From Strongylocentrotus droebachiensis (lineage: Eukaryota > Echinodermata > Echinoidea > Camarodonta > Strongylocentrotidae): DNA of 64,000 bases. The notes under the pieces were generated by a model, which was given only the letters and a program-made list of their open reading frames with translations, was not told the origin of the DNA and searched no databases. Positions 7,319-18,118 of the stretch are shown piece by piece; the stretch's first letter is position 1; each line of letters starts with the position of its first letter. The translations under genes were made by a program, and so were the position numbers. The stretch spans positions 37,212 through 101,211 of the forward strand of contig JAVYIG010007502.1 of NCBI GenBank assembly GCA_035222895.1, given 5' to 3'.

Positions 7319-9007
7319 GCGTATATACTGTCATATTGCGCAATGAAAGAGTCATTTGAAGTATTTTTTTAGTTTTTCATCACATTTGCAAATATCTTTC
7401 TTAAAAAGCATGCTATGGTCTTCTAAGTGGTTTCATTATATTCTGCTTAAACTCTTTTACCTCTTCGCGACATCGGTTTATCTCATTCATCTTCATTGTT
7501 AGCGCAATGTTGAAAACGATTAAATCGGTATCCTAAGTGGTATCATTATGTTGCGCTTGAGCATCTCTACCTGTTCGCGTCATCGGTTTATGTTTTTCAT
7601 CTTTATTTATTGCGTAATGTAGAAAAACGATTAAATCGCGTGTATACTGTCATATTGCGCAATGAAAGAGTCATTTGAAGCATTTTTTTAGTTTTTCATC
7701 AAATTTGCAAATATCTTTCTTAAAAAGCATGCTATGGTCTTCTAAGTGGTTTCATTATGTTCTGCTCAAGCTCTTCTACCTGTTCGCGACATCGGTTTAT
7801 CTCTTTCATCTTTATTGATTGCGCAATGTTGAAAACGATTAAATCGCGTATATACTGTCATATTGCGCAATGAAAGAGTCATTTGAAGTATTTTTTTAGT
7901 TTTTCATCACATTTGCAAATATCTTTCTTAAAAAGCATGCTATGGTCTTCTAAGTGGTTTCATTATATTCTGCTCAAGCTCTTTTACCTCTTCGCGACAT
8001 CGGTTTATCTCTTTCATCTTCATTGATTGCGCAATGTTGAAAACGATTAAATCGCGTATATACTGTTATATTGCGCAATGAAAGAGTCATTTGAAGCATT
8101 TTTTTAGTTTTTCATCACATTTGCAAATATCTTTCTTAAAAAGCATGCTATGGTCTTCTAAGTGGTTTCATTATATTCTGCTCAAGCTCTTTTACCTCTT
8201 CGCGACATCGGTTTATCTCTTTCATCTTCATTGATTGCGCAATGTTGAAAACGATTAAATCGGTATCCTAAGTGGTATCATTATGTTGCGCTTGAGCATC
8301 TCTACCTGTTCGCGTCATCGGTTTATGTTTTACATCTTTATTTATTGCGTAATGTATAAAAACGATTAAATCGCGTATATACTGTCATATTGCGCAATGA
8401 AAGGGTCATTTGAAGCATTTTTTTAGTTTTTCATCAAATTTGCAAATATCTTTCTTAAAAAGCATGCTATGGTCTTCTAAGTGGTTTCATTATGTTCTGC
8501 TCAAGCTCTTCTACCTGTTCGCGACATCGGTTTATCTCTTTCATCTTTATTGATTGCCCAATGTTGAAAACGATTAAATCGCGTATATACTGTCATATTG
8601 CGCAATGAAAGAGTCATTTGAAGCATTTTTTTAGTTTTTCATCAAATTTGCAAATATTTTTTTTTTTTTTAAAAAACATGCTATGGTCTTCTAAGTGGTT
8701 TCATTATGTTCTGCTCAAGCTCTTTTACCTGTTGGCGACATCGGTTTATCTCTTTCATCTTCATTGATTGCGCAGTGTTGAAAACGATTAAATCGCGTAT
8801 ATACTGTCATATTGCGCAATGAAAGAGTCATTTGAAGCATTTTTTTAGTTTTTCATCAAATTTGCAAATATTTTTTTTTTTTTTTTAAACATGCTATGGT
8901 CTTCTAAGTGGTTTCATTATGTTCTGTTCAAGCTCTTTTACCTCTTCGCGACATCGGTTTATCTCTTTCATCTTTATTGATTGCGCAATGTTGAAAACGA
9001 TTAAATC
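7319..9007 (+). repeat. Modules f-B2-e-a and g-B3-h-i-j
   Basis: f 7319, B2 7527, e 7638, a 7846, g 8054, B3 8262, h 8373, i 8581 (T14A6 at 8657-8676), j 8795 (T16A3). This starts the 4,135-bp super-unit 7319-11453. In the second copy h and i are fused to p. Confidence 0.95.
8795..9007 (+). repeat. Full monomer, variant j with long T tract (type copy)
   Basis: A 213-bp unit with a T16A3 tract in place of the usual TCTTTCTTAAAAAG segment. The right part has TTATGTTCTGTTCAAGC and CTCTTCGCGACATC. It follows i (or p) and precedes l. Tract length varies between copies from T13 to T16, and two copies have an unbroken T18. Confidence 0.94.
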
Positions 9008-9216
9008 GCGTATATACTGTCATATTGCGCAATGAAAGAGTCATTTGAAGCATTTTTTTTAGTTTTTCATCACATTTGCAAATATCTTTCTTAAAAAGCA
9101 TGCTATGGTCTTCTAAGTGGTTTCATTATATTTTGCTTAAACTCTTTTACCTCTTCGCGACATCGGTTTATCTCATTCATCTTCATTGATTGCGCAATGT
9201 TGAAAACGATTAAATC
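9008..9216 (+). repeat. Full monomer, variant l (type copy)
   Basis: A 209-bp unit with the eight-T run of d on the left and TATATTTTGCTTAAACTC plus CTCATTCATC and an intact GATTGCGCAATG on the right. It is followed by B4. The copy at 16629-16836 has seven T and TCATTTTATTTTGC. Confidence 0.94.
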
Positions 9217-9328
9217 GGTATCCTAAGTGGTTTCATTATGTTGCGCTTGAGCATCTCTACCTGTTCGCGTCATCGGTTTATGTTTTTTCATCTTTATTTA
9301 TTGCGTAATGTAGAAAAACGATTAAATC
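9217..9328 (+). repeat. Short monomer B4 (type copy)
   Basis: A 112-bp short unit. It has GTGGTTTCATTATG near the start (other B units have GTGGTATCATTATG) and one additional T in TATGTTTTTTCATC. It always follows l. It precedes m everywhere except at 13463, where n follows. Confidence 0.94.
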
Positions 9329-9543
9329 GCGTATATACTGTCATATTGCGCAATGAAAGAGTCATTTGAAGCATTTTTTTAGTTTTTCATCAAATTTGCA
9401 AATATCTTCTTCTTTTTTTTTAAAACATGCTATGGTCTTCTAAGTGGTTTCATTATGTTCTGCTCAAGCTCTTTTACCTCTTCGCGACATCGGTTTATCT
9501 CTTTCATCTTTATTGATTGCGCAATGTTGAAAACGATTAAATC
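9329..9543 (+). repeat. Full monomer, variant m (type copy)
   Basis: A 215-bp unit in which the mid segment reads ATCTTCTTC followed by T9A4. The right part has TTATGTTCTGCTC with CTCTTCGCGACATC and CATCTTTATTG. All copies are T9A4 except 16949-17164, which is T7A7. That change removes a stop and opens a 68-codon frame there. Confidence 0.94.
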
Positions 9544-10717
9544 GCGTATATACTGTCATATTGCGCAATGAAAGAGTCATTTAAAGCATTTTTTTAGTTT
9601 TTCACCAAATTTGCAAATATCTTTCTTAAAAAGCATGCTATGGTCTTCTAAGTGGTTTCATTATATTCTGCTCAAGCTCTTTTACCTCTTCGCGAAATCG
9701 GTTTATCTCTTTCATTTTCATTGATTGCGCAATGTTGAAAACGATTAAATCGGTATCCTAAGTGGTATCATTATGTTGCGCTTGAGCATCTCTACCTGTT
9801 CGCGTCATCGGTTTATGTTTTTCATCTTTATTTTTTGCGTAATGTAGAAAAACGATTAAATCGCGTATATACTGTCATATTGCGCAATGAAAGAGTCATT
9901 TGAAGCATTTTTTTTAGTTTTTCATCACATTTGCAAATATCTTTCTTAAAAAGCATGCTATGGTCTTCTAAGTGGTTTCATTATATTTTGCTTAAACTCT
10001 TTTACCTCTTCGCGACATCGGTTTATCTCATTCATCTTCATTGATTGCGCAATGTTGAAAACGATTAAATCGGTATCCTAAGTGGTTTCATTATGTTGCG
10101 CTTGAGCATCTCTACCTGTTCGCGTCATCGGTTTATGTTTTTTCATCTTTATTTATTGCGTAATGTAGAAAAACGATTAAATCGCGTATATACTGTCATA
10201 TTGCGCAATGAAAGAGTCATTTGAAGCATTTTTTTAGTTTTTCATCAAATTTGCAAATATCTTCTTCTTTTTTTTTAAAACATGCTATGGTCTTCTAAGT
10301 GGTTTCATTATGTTCTGCTCAAGCTCTTTTACCTCTTCGCGACATCGGTTTATCTCTTTCATCTTTATTGATTGCGCAATGTTGAAAACGATTAAATCGC
10401 GTATATACTGTCATATTGCGCAATGAAAGAGTCATTTAAAGCATTTTTTTAGTTTTTCACCAAATTTGCAAATATCTTTCTTAAAAAGCATGCTATGGTC
10501 TTCTAAGTGGTTTCATTATATTCTGCTCAAGCTCTTTTACCTCTTCGCGAAATCGGTTTATCTCTTTCATTTTCATTGATTGCGCAATGTTGAAAACGAT
10601 TAAATCGGTATCCTAAGTGGTATCATTATGTTGCGCTTGAGCATCTCTACCTGTTCGCGTCATCGGTTTATGTTTTTCATCTTTATTTTTTGCGTAATGT
10701 AGAAAAACGATTAAATC

Positions 10718-12188
10718 GCGTATATACTGTCATATTGCGCAATGAAAGAGTCATTTGAAGCATTTTTTAAGTTTTTCATCACATTTGCAAATATCTTTCT
10801 TAAAAAGCATGCTATTGTCTTCCAAGTGGTTTCATTATATTCTGCTCAAGCTCTTTTACCTGTTCGCGACATCGGTTTATCTCTTTCATCTTTATTGATT
10901 GCGCAATGTTGAAAACGATTAAATCGCGTATATACTGTCATATTGCGCAATGAAAGAGTCATTTGAAGCATTTTTTTTAGTTTTTCATCACATTTGCAAA
11001 TATCTTTCTTAAAAAGCATGCTATGGTCTTCTAAGTGGTTTCATTATATTCTGCTCAAACTCTTTTACCTCTTCGCGACATCGGTTTATCTCATTCATCT
11101 TCATTGTTAGCGCAATGTTGAAAACGATTAAATCGGTATCCTAAGTGGTATCATTATGTTGCGCTTGAGCATCTCTACCTGTTCGCGTCATCGGTTTATG
11201 TTTTTCATCTTTATTTATTGCGTAATGTAGAAAAACGATTAAATCGCGTGTATACTGTCATATTGCGCAATGAAAGAGTCATTTGAAGCATTTTTTTAGT
11301 TTTTCATCAAATTTGCAAATATCTTTCTTAAAAAGCATGCTATGGTCTTCTAAGTGGTTTCATTATGTTCTGCTCAAGCTCTTCTACCTGTTCGCGACAT
11401 CGGTTTATCTCTTTCATCTTTATTGATTGCGCAATGTTGAAAACGATTAAATCCCGTATATACTGTCATATTGCGCAATGAAAGAGTCATTTGAAGTATT
11501 TTTTTAGTTTTTCATCACATTTGCAAATATCTTTCTTAAAAAGCATGCTATGGTCTTCTAAGTGGTTTCATTATATTCTGCTTAAACTCTTTTACCTCTT
11601 CGCGACATCGGTTTATCTCATTCATCTTCATTGTTAGCGCAATGTTGAAAACGATTAAATCGGTATCCTAAGTGGTATCATTATGTTGCGCTTGAGCATC
11701 TCTACCTGTTCGCGTCATCGGTTTATGTTTTTCATCTTTATTTATTGCGTAATGTAGAAAAACGATTAAATCGCGTGTATACTGTCATATTGCGCAATGA
11801 AAGAGTCATTTGAAGCATTTTTTTAGTTTTTCATCAAATTTGCAAATATCTTTCTTAAAAAGCATGCTATGGTCTTCTAAGTGGTTTCATTATGTTCTGC
11901 TCAAGCTCTTCTACCTGTTCGCGACATCGGTTTATCTCTTTCATCTTTATTGATTGCGCAATGTTGAAAACGATTAAATCGCGTATATACTGTCATATTG
12001 CGCAATGAAAGAGTCATTTGAAGTATTTTTTTAGTTTTTCATCACATTTGCAAATATCTTTCTTAAAAAGCATGCTATGGTCTTCTAAGTGGTTTCATTA
12101 TATTCTGCTCAAGCTCTTTTACCTCTTCGCGACATCGGTTTATCTCTTTCATCTTCATTGATTGCGCAATGTTGAAAACGATTAAATC
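10718..12188 (+). repeat. c-d-B2-e followed by f-B2-e-a
   Basis: c 10718, d 10926, B2 11135, e 11246, f 11454, B2 11662, e 11773, a 11981. The f unit starts with a private C at 11454 (AAATCCCGTATA). The same base marks 34798 and 38718. Confidence 0.95.
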
Positions 12189-13462
12189 GCGTATATACTG
12201 TTATATTGCGCAATGAAAGAGTCATTTGAAGCATTTTTTTAGTTTTTCATCACATTTGCAAATATCTTTCTTAAAAAGCATGCTATGGTCTTCTAAGTGG
12301 TTTCATTATATTCTGCTCAAGCTCTTTTACCTCTTCGCGACATCGGTTTATCTCTTTCATCTTCATTGATTGCGCAATGTTGAAAACGATTAAATCGGTA
12401 TCCTAAGTGGTATCATTATGTTGCGCTTGAGCATCTCTACCTGTTCGCGTCATCGGTTTATGTTTTACATCTTTATTTATTGCGTAATGTATAAAAACGA
12501 TTAAATCGCGTATATACTGTCATATTGCGCAATGAAAGGGTCATTTGAAGCATTTTTTTAGTTTTTCATCAAATTTGCAAATATCTTTCTTAAAAAGCAT
12601 GCTATGGTCTTCTAAGTGGTTTCATTATGTTCTGCTCAAGCTCTTCTACCTGTTCGCGACATCGGTTTATCTCTTTCATCTTTATTGATTGCCCAATGTT
12701 GAAAACGATTAAATCGCGTATATACTGTCATATTGCGCAATGAAAGAGTCATTTGAAGCATTTTTTTAGTTTTTCATCAAATTTGCAAATATTTTTTTTT
12801 TTTTAAAAAACATGCTATGGTCTTCTAAGTGGTTTCATTATGTTCTGCTCAAGCTCTTTTACCTGTTGGCGACATCGGTTTATCTCTTTCATCTTCATTG
12901 ATTGCGCAGTGTTGAAAACGATTAAATCGCGTATATACTGTCATATTGCGCAATGAAAGAGTCATTTGAAGCATTTTTTTAGTTTTTCATCAAATTTGCA
13001 AATTTTTTTTTTTTTTTTTTAAACATGCTATGGTCTTCTAAGTGGTTTCATTATGTTCTGTTCAAGCTCTTTTACCTCTTCGCGACATCGGTTTATCTCT
13101 TTCATCTTTATTGATTGCGCAATGTTGAAAACGATTAAATCGCGTATATACTGTCATATTGCGCAATGAAAGAGTCATTTGAAGCATTTTTTTTAGTTTT
13201 TCATCACATTTGCAAATATCTTTCTTAAAAAGCATGCTATGGTCTTCTAAGTGGTTTCATTATATTTTGCTTAAACTCTTTTACCTCTTCGCGACATCGG
13301 TTTATCTCATTCATCTTCATTGATTGCGCAATGTTGAAAACGATTAAATCGGTATCCTAAGTGGTTTCATTATGTTGCGCTTGAGCATCTCTACCTGTTC
13401 GCGTCATCGGTTTATGTTTTTTCATCTTTATTTATTGCGTAATGTAGAAAAACGATTAAATC
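12189..13462 (+). repeat. g-B3-h-i-j then l-B4
   Basis: g 12189, B3 12397, h 12508, i 12716 (T13A6), j 12929, l 13142, B4 13351. The j tract is an unbroken T18 at 13003-13020, because the A that normally interrupts it has become T. The same form occurs at 40268-40285. Confidence 0.95.
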
Positions 13463-13670
13463 GCGTATATACTGTCATATTGCGCAATGAAAGAGTCATT
13501 TGAAGCATTTTTTAAGTTTTTCATCACATTTGCAAATATCTTTCTTAAAAAGCATGCTATGGTCTTCTAAGTGGTTTCATTATGTTCTGCTCAAGCTCTT
13601 CTACCTGTTCGCGACATCGGTTTATCTCTTTCATCTTTATTGATTGCGCAATGTTGAAAACGATTAAATC
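13463..13670 (+). repeat. Hybrid monomer, variant n (c left / e right, type copy)
   Basis: It starts like c (GCATTTTTTAAG, TTCATCACATTT) but has GCTATGGTCTTCTAAG and then the e right half (TTATGTTCTGCTC, CTTCTACCTGTTCGCG). The switch lies in or just before the central GCTATGG segment. It normally follows B1, as c does; this copy alone follows B4. It founds the 1,470-bp HOR of the 41-52 kb region. Confidence 0.93.
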
Positions 13671-13878
13671 GCGTATATACTGTCATATTGCGCAATGAAA
13701 GAGTCATTTGAAGTATTTTTTTAGTTTTTCATCACATTTGCAAATATCTTTCTTAAAAAGCATGCTATGGTCTTCTAAGTGGTTTCATTATATTCTGCTC
13801 AAGCTCTTTTACCTCTTCGCGACATCGGTTTATCTCTTTCATCTTCATTGATTGCGCAATGTTGAAAACGATTAAATC

Positions 13879-14086
13879 GCGTATATACTGTCATATTGCG
13901 CAATGAAAGAGTCATTTGAAGCATTTTTTTAGTTTTTCATCACATTTGCAAATATCTTTCTTAAAAAGCATGCTATGGTCTTCTAAGTGGTTTCATTATA
14001 TTCTGCTCAAACTCTTTTACCTCTTCGCGACATCGGTTTATCTCATTCATTTTCATTGATTGCGCAATGTTGAAAACGATTAAATC
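13879..14086 (+). repeat. Full monomer, variant o (type copy)
   Basis: A 208-bp mosaic with a seven-T left half (TTCATCACATTT), GCTCAAACTC and CTCATTCATT as in d, and CATTTTCATTGATTGCGC as in b. It is followed by B2 and then e'. The last copy (63545-63753) has eight T. Confidence 0.92.
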
Positions 14087-14613
14087 GGTATCCTAAGTGG
14101 TATCATTATGTTGCGCTTGAGCATCTCTACCTGTTCGCGTCATCGGTTTATGTTTTTCATCTTTATTTATTGCGTAATGTAGAAAAACGATTAAATCGCG
14201 TATATACTGTCATATTGCGCAATGAAAGAGTCATTTGAAGCATTTTTTTAGTTTTTCATCAAATTTGCAAATATCTTTCTTAAAAAGCATGCTATGGTCT
14301 TCTAAGTGGTTTCATTATGTTCTGCTCAAGCTCTTCTACCTGTTCGCGACATCGGTTTATCTCTTTCATCTTTATTGATTGCGCAATGTTGAAAACGATT
14401 AAATCGCGTATATACTGTCATATTGCGCAATGAAAGAGTCATTTGAAGTATTTTTTTAGTTTTTCATCACATTTGCAAATATCTTTCTTAAAAAGCATGC
14501 TATGGTCTTCTAAGTGGTTTCATTATATTCTGCTCAAGCTCTTTTACCTCTTCGCGACATCGGTTTATCTCTTTCATCTTCATTGATTGCGCAATGTTGA
14601 AAACGATTAAATC

Positions 14614-15460
14614 GCGTATATACTGTCATATTGCGCAATGAAAGAGTCATTTAAAGCATTTTTTTAGTTTTTCACCAAATTTGCAAATATCTTTCTTAAA
14701 AAGCATGCTATGGTCTTCTAAGTGGTTTCATTATATTCTGCTCAAGCTCTTTTACCTCTTCGCGAAATCGGTTTATCTCTTTCATTTTCATTGATTGCGC
14801 AATGTTGAAAACGATTAAATCGGTATCCTAAGTGGTATCATTATGTTGCGCTTGAGCATCTCTACCTGTTCGCGTCATCGGTTTATGTTTTTCATCTTTA
14901 TTTTTTGCGTAATGTAGAAAAACGATTAAATCGCGTATATACTGTCATATTGCGCAATGAAAGAGTCATTTGAAGCATTTTTTAAGTTTTTCATCACATT
15001 TGCAAATATCTTTCTTAAAAAGCATGCTATTGTCTTCCAAGTGGTTTCATTATATTCTGCTCAAGCTCTTTTACCTGTTCGCGACATCGGTTTATCTCTT
15101 TCATCTTTATTGATTGCGCAATGTTGAAAACGATTAAATCGCGTATATACTGTCATATTGCGCAATGAAAGAGTCATTTGAAGCATTTTTTTTAGTTTTT
15201 CATCACATTTGCAAATATCTTTCTTAAAAAGCATGCTATGGTCTTCTAAGTGGTTTCATTATATTCTGCTCAAACTCTTTTACCTCTTCGCGACATCGGT
15301 TTATCTCATTCATCTTCATTGTTAGCGCAATGTTGAAAACGATTAAATCGGTATCCTAAGTGGTATCATTATGTTGCGCTTGAGCATCTCTACCTGTTCG
15401 CGTCATCGGTTTATGTTTTTCATCTTTATTTATTGCGTAATGTAGAAAAACGATTAAATC
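14614..15460 (+). repeat. Partial HOR b-B1-c-d-B2
   Basis: b 14614, B1 14822, c 14933, d 15141, B2 15350. The e expected next begins at 15461 but switches to i, ending the co-linearity with the second segmental copy. Confidence 0.95.
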
Positions 15461-15888
15461 GCGTGTATACTGTCATATTGCGCAATGAAAGAGTCATTTG
15501 AAGCATTTTTTTAGTTTTTCATCAAATTTGCAAATATTTTTTTTTTTTTTTAAAAAACATGCTATGGTCTTCTAAGTGGTTTCATTATGTTCTGCTCAAG
15601 CTCTTTTACCTGTTGGCGACATCGGTTTATCTCTTTCATCTTCATTGATTGCGCAGTGTTGAAAACGATTAAATCGCGTATATACTGTCATATTGCGCAA
15701 TGAAAGAGTCATTTGAAGCATTTTTTTTAGTTTTTCATCAAATTTGCAAATATTTTTTTTTTTTTAAAAACATGCTATGGTCTTCTAAGTGGTTTCATTA
15801 TGTTCTGTTCAAGCTCTTTTACCTCTTCGCGACATCGGTTTATCTCTTTCATCTTTATTGATTGCGCAATGTTGAAAACGATTAAATC
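15461..15888 (+). repeat. Hybrid e/i monomer followed by j
   Basis: The unit 15461-15675 starts GCGTGTATAC as e but carries an i tract (T15A6) and the i right half (CCTGTTGGCG, GCGCAGTG). The j at 15676 has eight T in the first run and T13A5. This e/i junction occurs once in the window. Confidence 0.93.
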
Positions 15889-17164
15889 GCGTATATACTG
15901 TCATATTGCGCAATGAAAGAGTCATTTGAAGTATTTTTTTAGTTTTTCATCACATTTGCAAATATCTTTCTTAAAAAGCATGCTATGGTCTTCTAAGTGG
16001 TTTCATTATATTCTGCTCAAGCTCTTTTACCTCTTCGCGACATCGGTTTATCTCTTTCATCTTCATTGATTGCGCAATGTTGAAAACGATTAAATCGCGT
16101 ATATACTGTCATATTGCGCAATGAAAGAGTCATTTGAAGCATTTTTTTAGTTTTTCATCACATTTGCAAATATCTTTCTTAAAAAGCATGCTATGGTCTT
16201 CTAAGTGGTTTCATTATATTCTGCTCAAGCTCTTTTACCTCTTCGCGACATCGGTTTATCTCTTTCATCTTCATTGATTGCGCAATGTTGAAAACGATTA
16301 AATCGGTATCCTAAGTGGTATCATTATGTTGCGCTTGAGCATCTCTACCTGTTCGCGTCATCGGTTTATGTTTTACATCTTTATTTATTGCGTAATGTAG
16401 AAAAACGATTAAATCGCGTATATACTGTCATATTGCGCAATGAAAGAGTCATTTGAAGCATTTTTTTTAGTTTTTCATCAAATTTGCAAATATTTTTTTT
16501 TTTTTTAAAACATGCTATGGTCTTCTAAGTGGTTTCATTATGTTCTGTTCAAGCTCTTTTACCTCTTCGCGACATCGGTTTATCTCTTTCATCTTTATTG
16601 ATTGCGCAATGTTGAAAACGATTAAATCGCGTATATACTGTCATATTGCGCAATGAAAGAGTCATTTGAAGCATTTTTTTAGTTTTTCATCACATTTGCA
16701 AATATCTTTCTTAAAAAGCATGCTATGGTCTTCTAAGTGGTTTCATTTTATTTTGCTTAAACTCTTTTACCTCTTCGCGACATCGGTTTATCTCATTCAT
16801 CTTCATTGATTGCGCAATGTTGAAAACGATTAAATCGGTATCCTAAGTGGTTTCATTATGTTGCGCTTGAGCATCTCTACCTGTTCGCGTCATCGGTTTA
16901 TGTTTTTTCATCTTTATTTATTGCGTAATGTAGAAAAACGATTAAATCGCGTATATACTGTCATATTGCGCAATGAAAGAGTCATTTGAAGCATTTTTTT
17001 AGTTTTTCATCAAATTTGCAAATATCTTCTTCTTTTTTTAAAAAAACATGCTATGGTCTTCTAAGTGGTTTCATTATGTTCTGCTCAAGCTCTTTTACCT
17101 CTTCGCGACATCGGTTTATCTCTTTCATCTTTATTGATTGCGCAATGTTGAAAACGATTAAATC
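15889..17164 (+). repeat. Shuffled block a-g-B3-j-l-B4-m
   Basis: a 15889, g 16097, a B3/B2 mosaic 16305, j 16416 (eight T, T14A4), l 16629 (seven T), B4 16837, m 16949 (T7A7). B3 running straight into j occurs only here, and i is absent. Confidence 0.93.
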
Positions 17165-18118
17165 GCGTATATACTGTCATATTGCGCAATGAAAGAGTCA
17201 TTTGAAGCATTTTTTTAGTTTTTCATCACATTTGCAAATATCTTTCTTAAAAAGCATGCTATGGTCTTCTAAGTGGTTTCATTATATTCTGCTCAAGCTC
17301 TTTTACCTCTTCGCGACATCGGTTTATCTCTTTCATCTTCATTGATTGCGCAATGTTGAAAACGATTAAATCGGTATCCTAAGTGGTATCATTATGTTGC
17401 GCTTGAGCATCTCTACCTGTTCGCGTCATCGGTTTATGTTTTACATCTTTATTTATTGCGTAATGTATAAAAACGATTAAATCGCGTATATACTGTCATA
17501 TTGCGCAATGAAAGGGTCATTTGAAGCATTTTTTTAGTTTTTCATCAAATTTGCAAATATCTTTCTTAAAAAGCATGCTATGGTCTTCTAAGTGGTTTCA
17601 TTATGTTCTGCTCAAGCTCTTCTACCTGTTCGCGACATCGGTTTATCTCTTTCATCTTTATTGATTGCCCAATGTTGAAAACGATTAAATCGCGTATATA
17701 CTGTCATATTGCGCAATGAAAGAGTCATTTGAAGCATTTTTTTAGTTTTTCATCAAATTTGCAAATATTTTTTTTTTTTTAAAAAAACATGCTATGGTCT
17801 TCTAAGTGGTTTCATTATGTTCTGCTCAAGCTCTTTTACCTGTTGGCGACATCGGTTTATCTCTTTCATCTTCATTGATTGCGCAGTGTTGAAAACGATT
17901 AAATCGCGTATATACTGTCATATTGCGCAATGAAAGAGTCATTTGAAGCATTTTTTTAGTTTTTCATCAAATTTGCAAATATTTTTTTTTTTTTTTTAAA
18001 CATGCTATGGTCTTCTAAGTGGTTTCATTATGTTCTGTTCAAGCTCTTTTACCTCTTCGCGACATCGGTTTATCTCTTTCATCTTTATTGATTGCGCAAT
18101 GTTGAAAACGATTAAATC
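17165..18118 (+). repeat. Module g-B3-h-i-j
   Basis: g 17165 joins directly after m at 17164, a junction seen once. B3 17373, h 17484, i 17692 (T13A7), j 17906 (T16A3). From B3 onward it begins a 2,863-bp tandem unit. Confidence 0.94.

Larger units (their letters stand above)
9008..10717 (+). repeat. Tandem pair of 855-bp modules l-B4-m-b-B1
   Basis: Two head-to-tail copies, 9008-9862 and 9863-10717, each l (209), B4 (112), m (215), b (208), B1 (111). I see no difference between them, which implies a recent duplication. The pair recurs at 32352-34061 and 36272-37981. Confidence 0.95.
13463..14613 (+). repeat. Module n-a-o-B2-e'-a (1,151 bp)
   Basis: n 13463, a 13671, o 13879, B2 14087, e' 14198, a 14406. 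This is the only copy entered from B4. Elsewhere the module is entered from B1. Confidence 0.95.

Noticed and set aside
16986-17192. 68-codon frame inside an m monomer
   Set aside because: It starts at a TTG inside a satellite unit and stays open only because this m copy has T7A7 in place of T9A4. It lacks a gene context and the same frame is closed in all other m copies.
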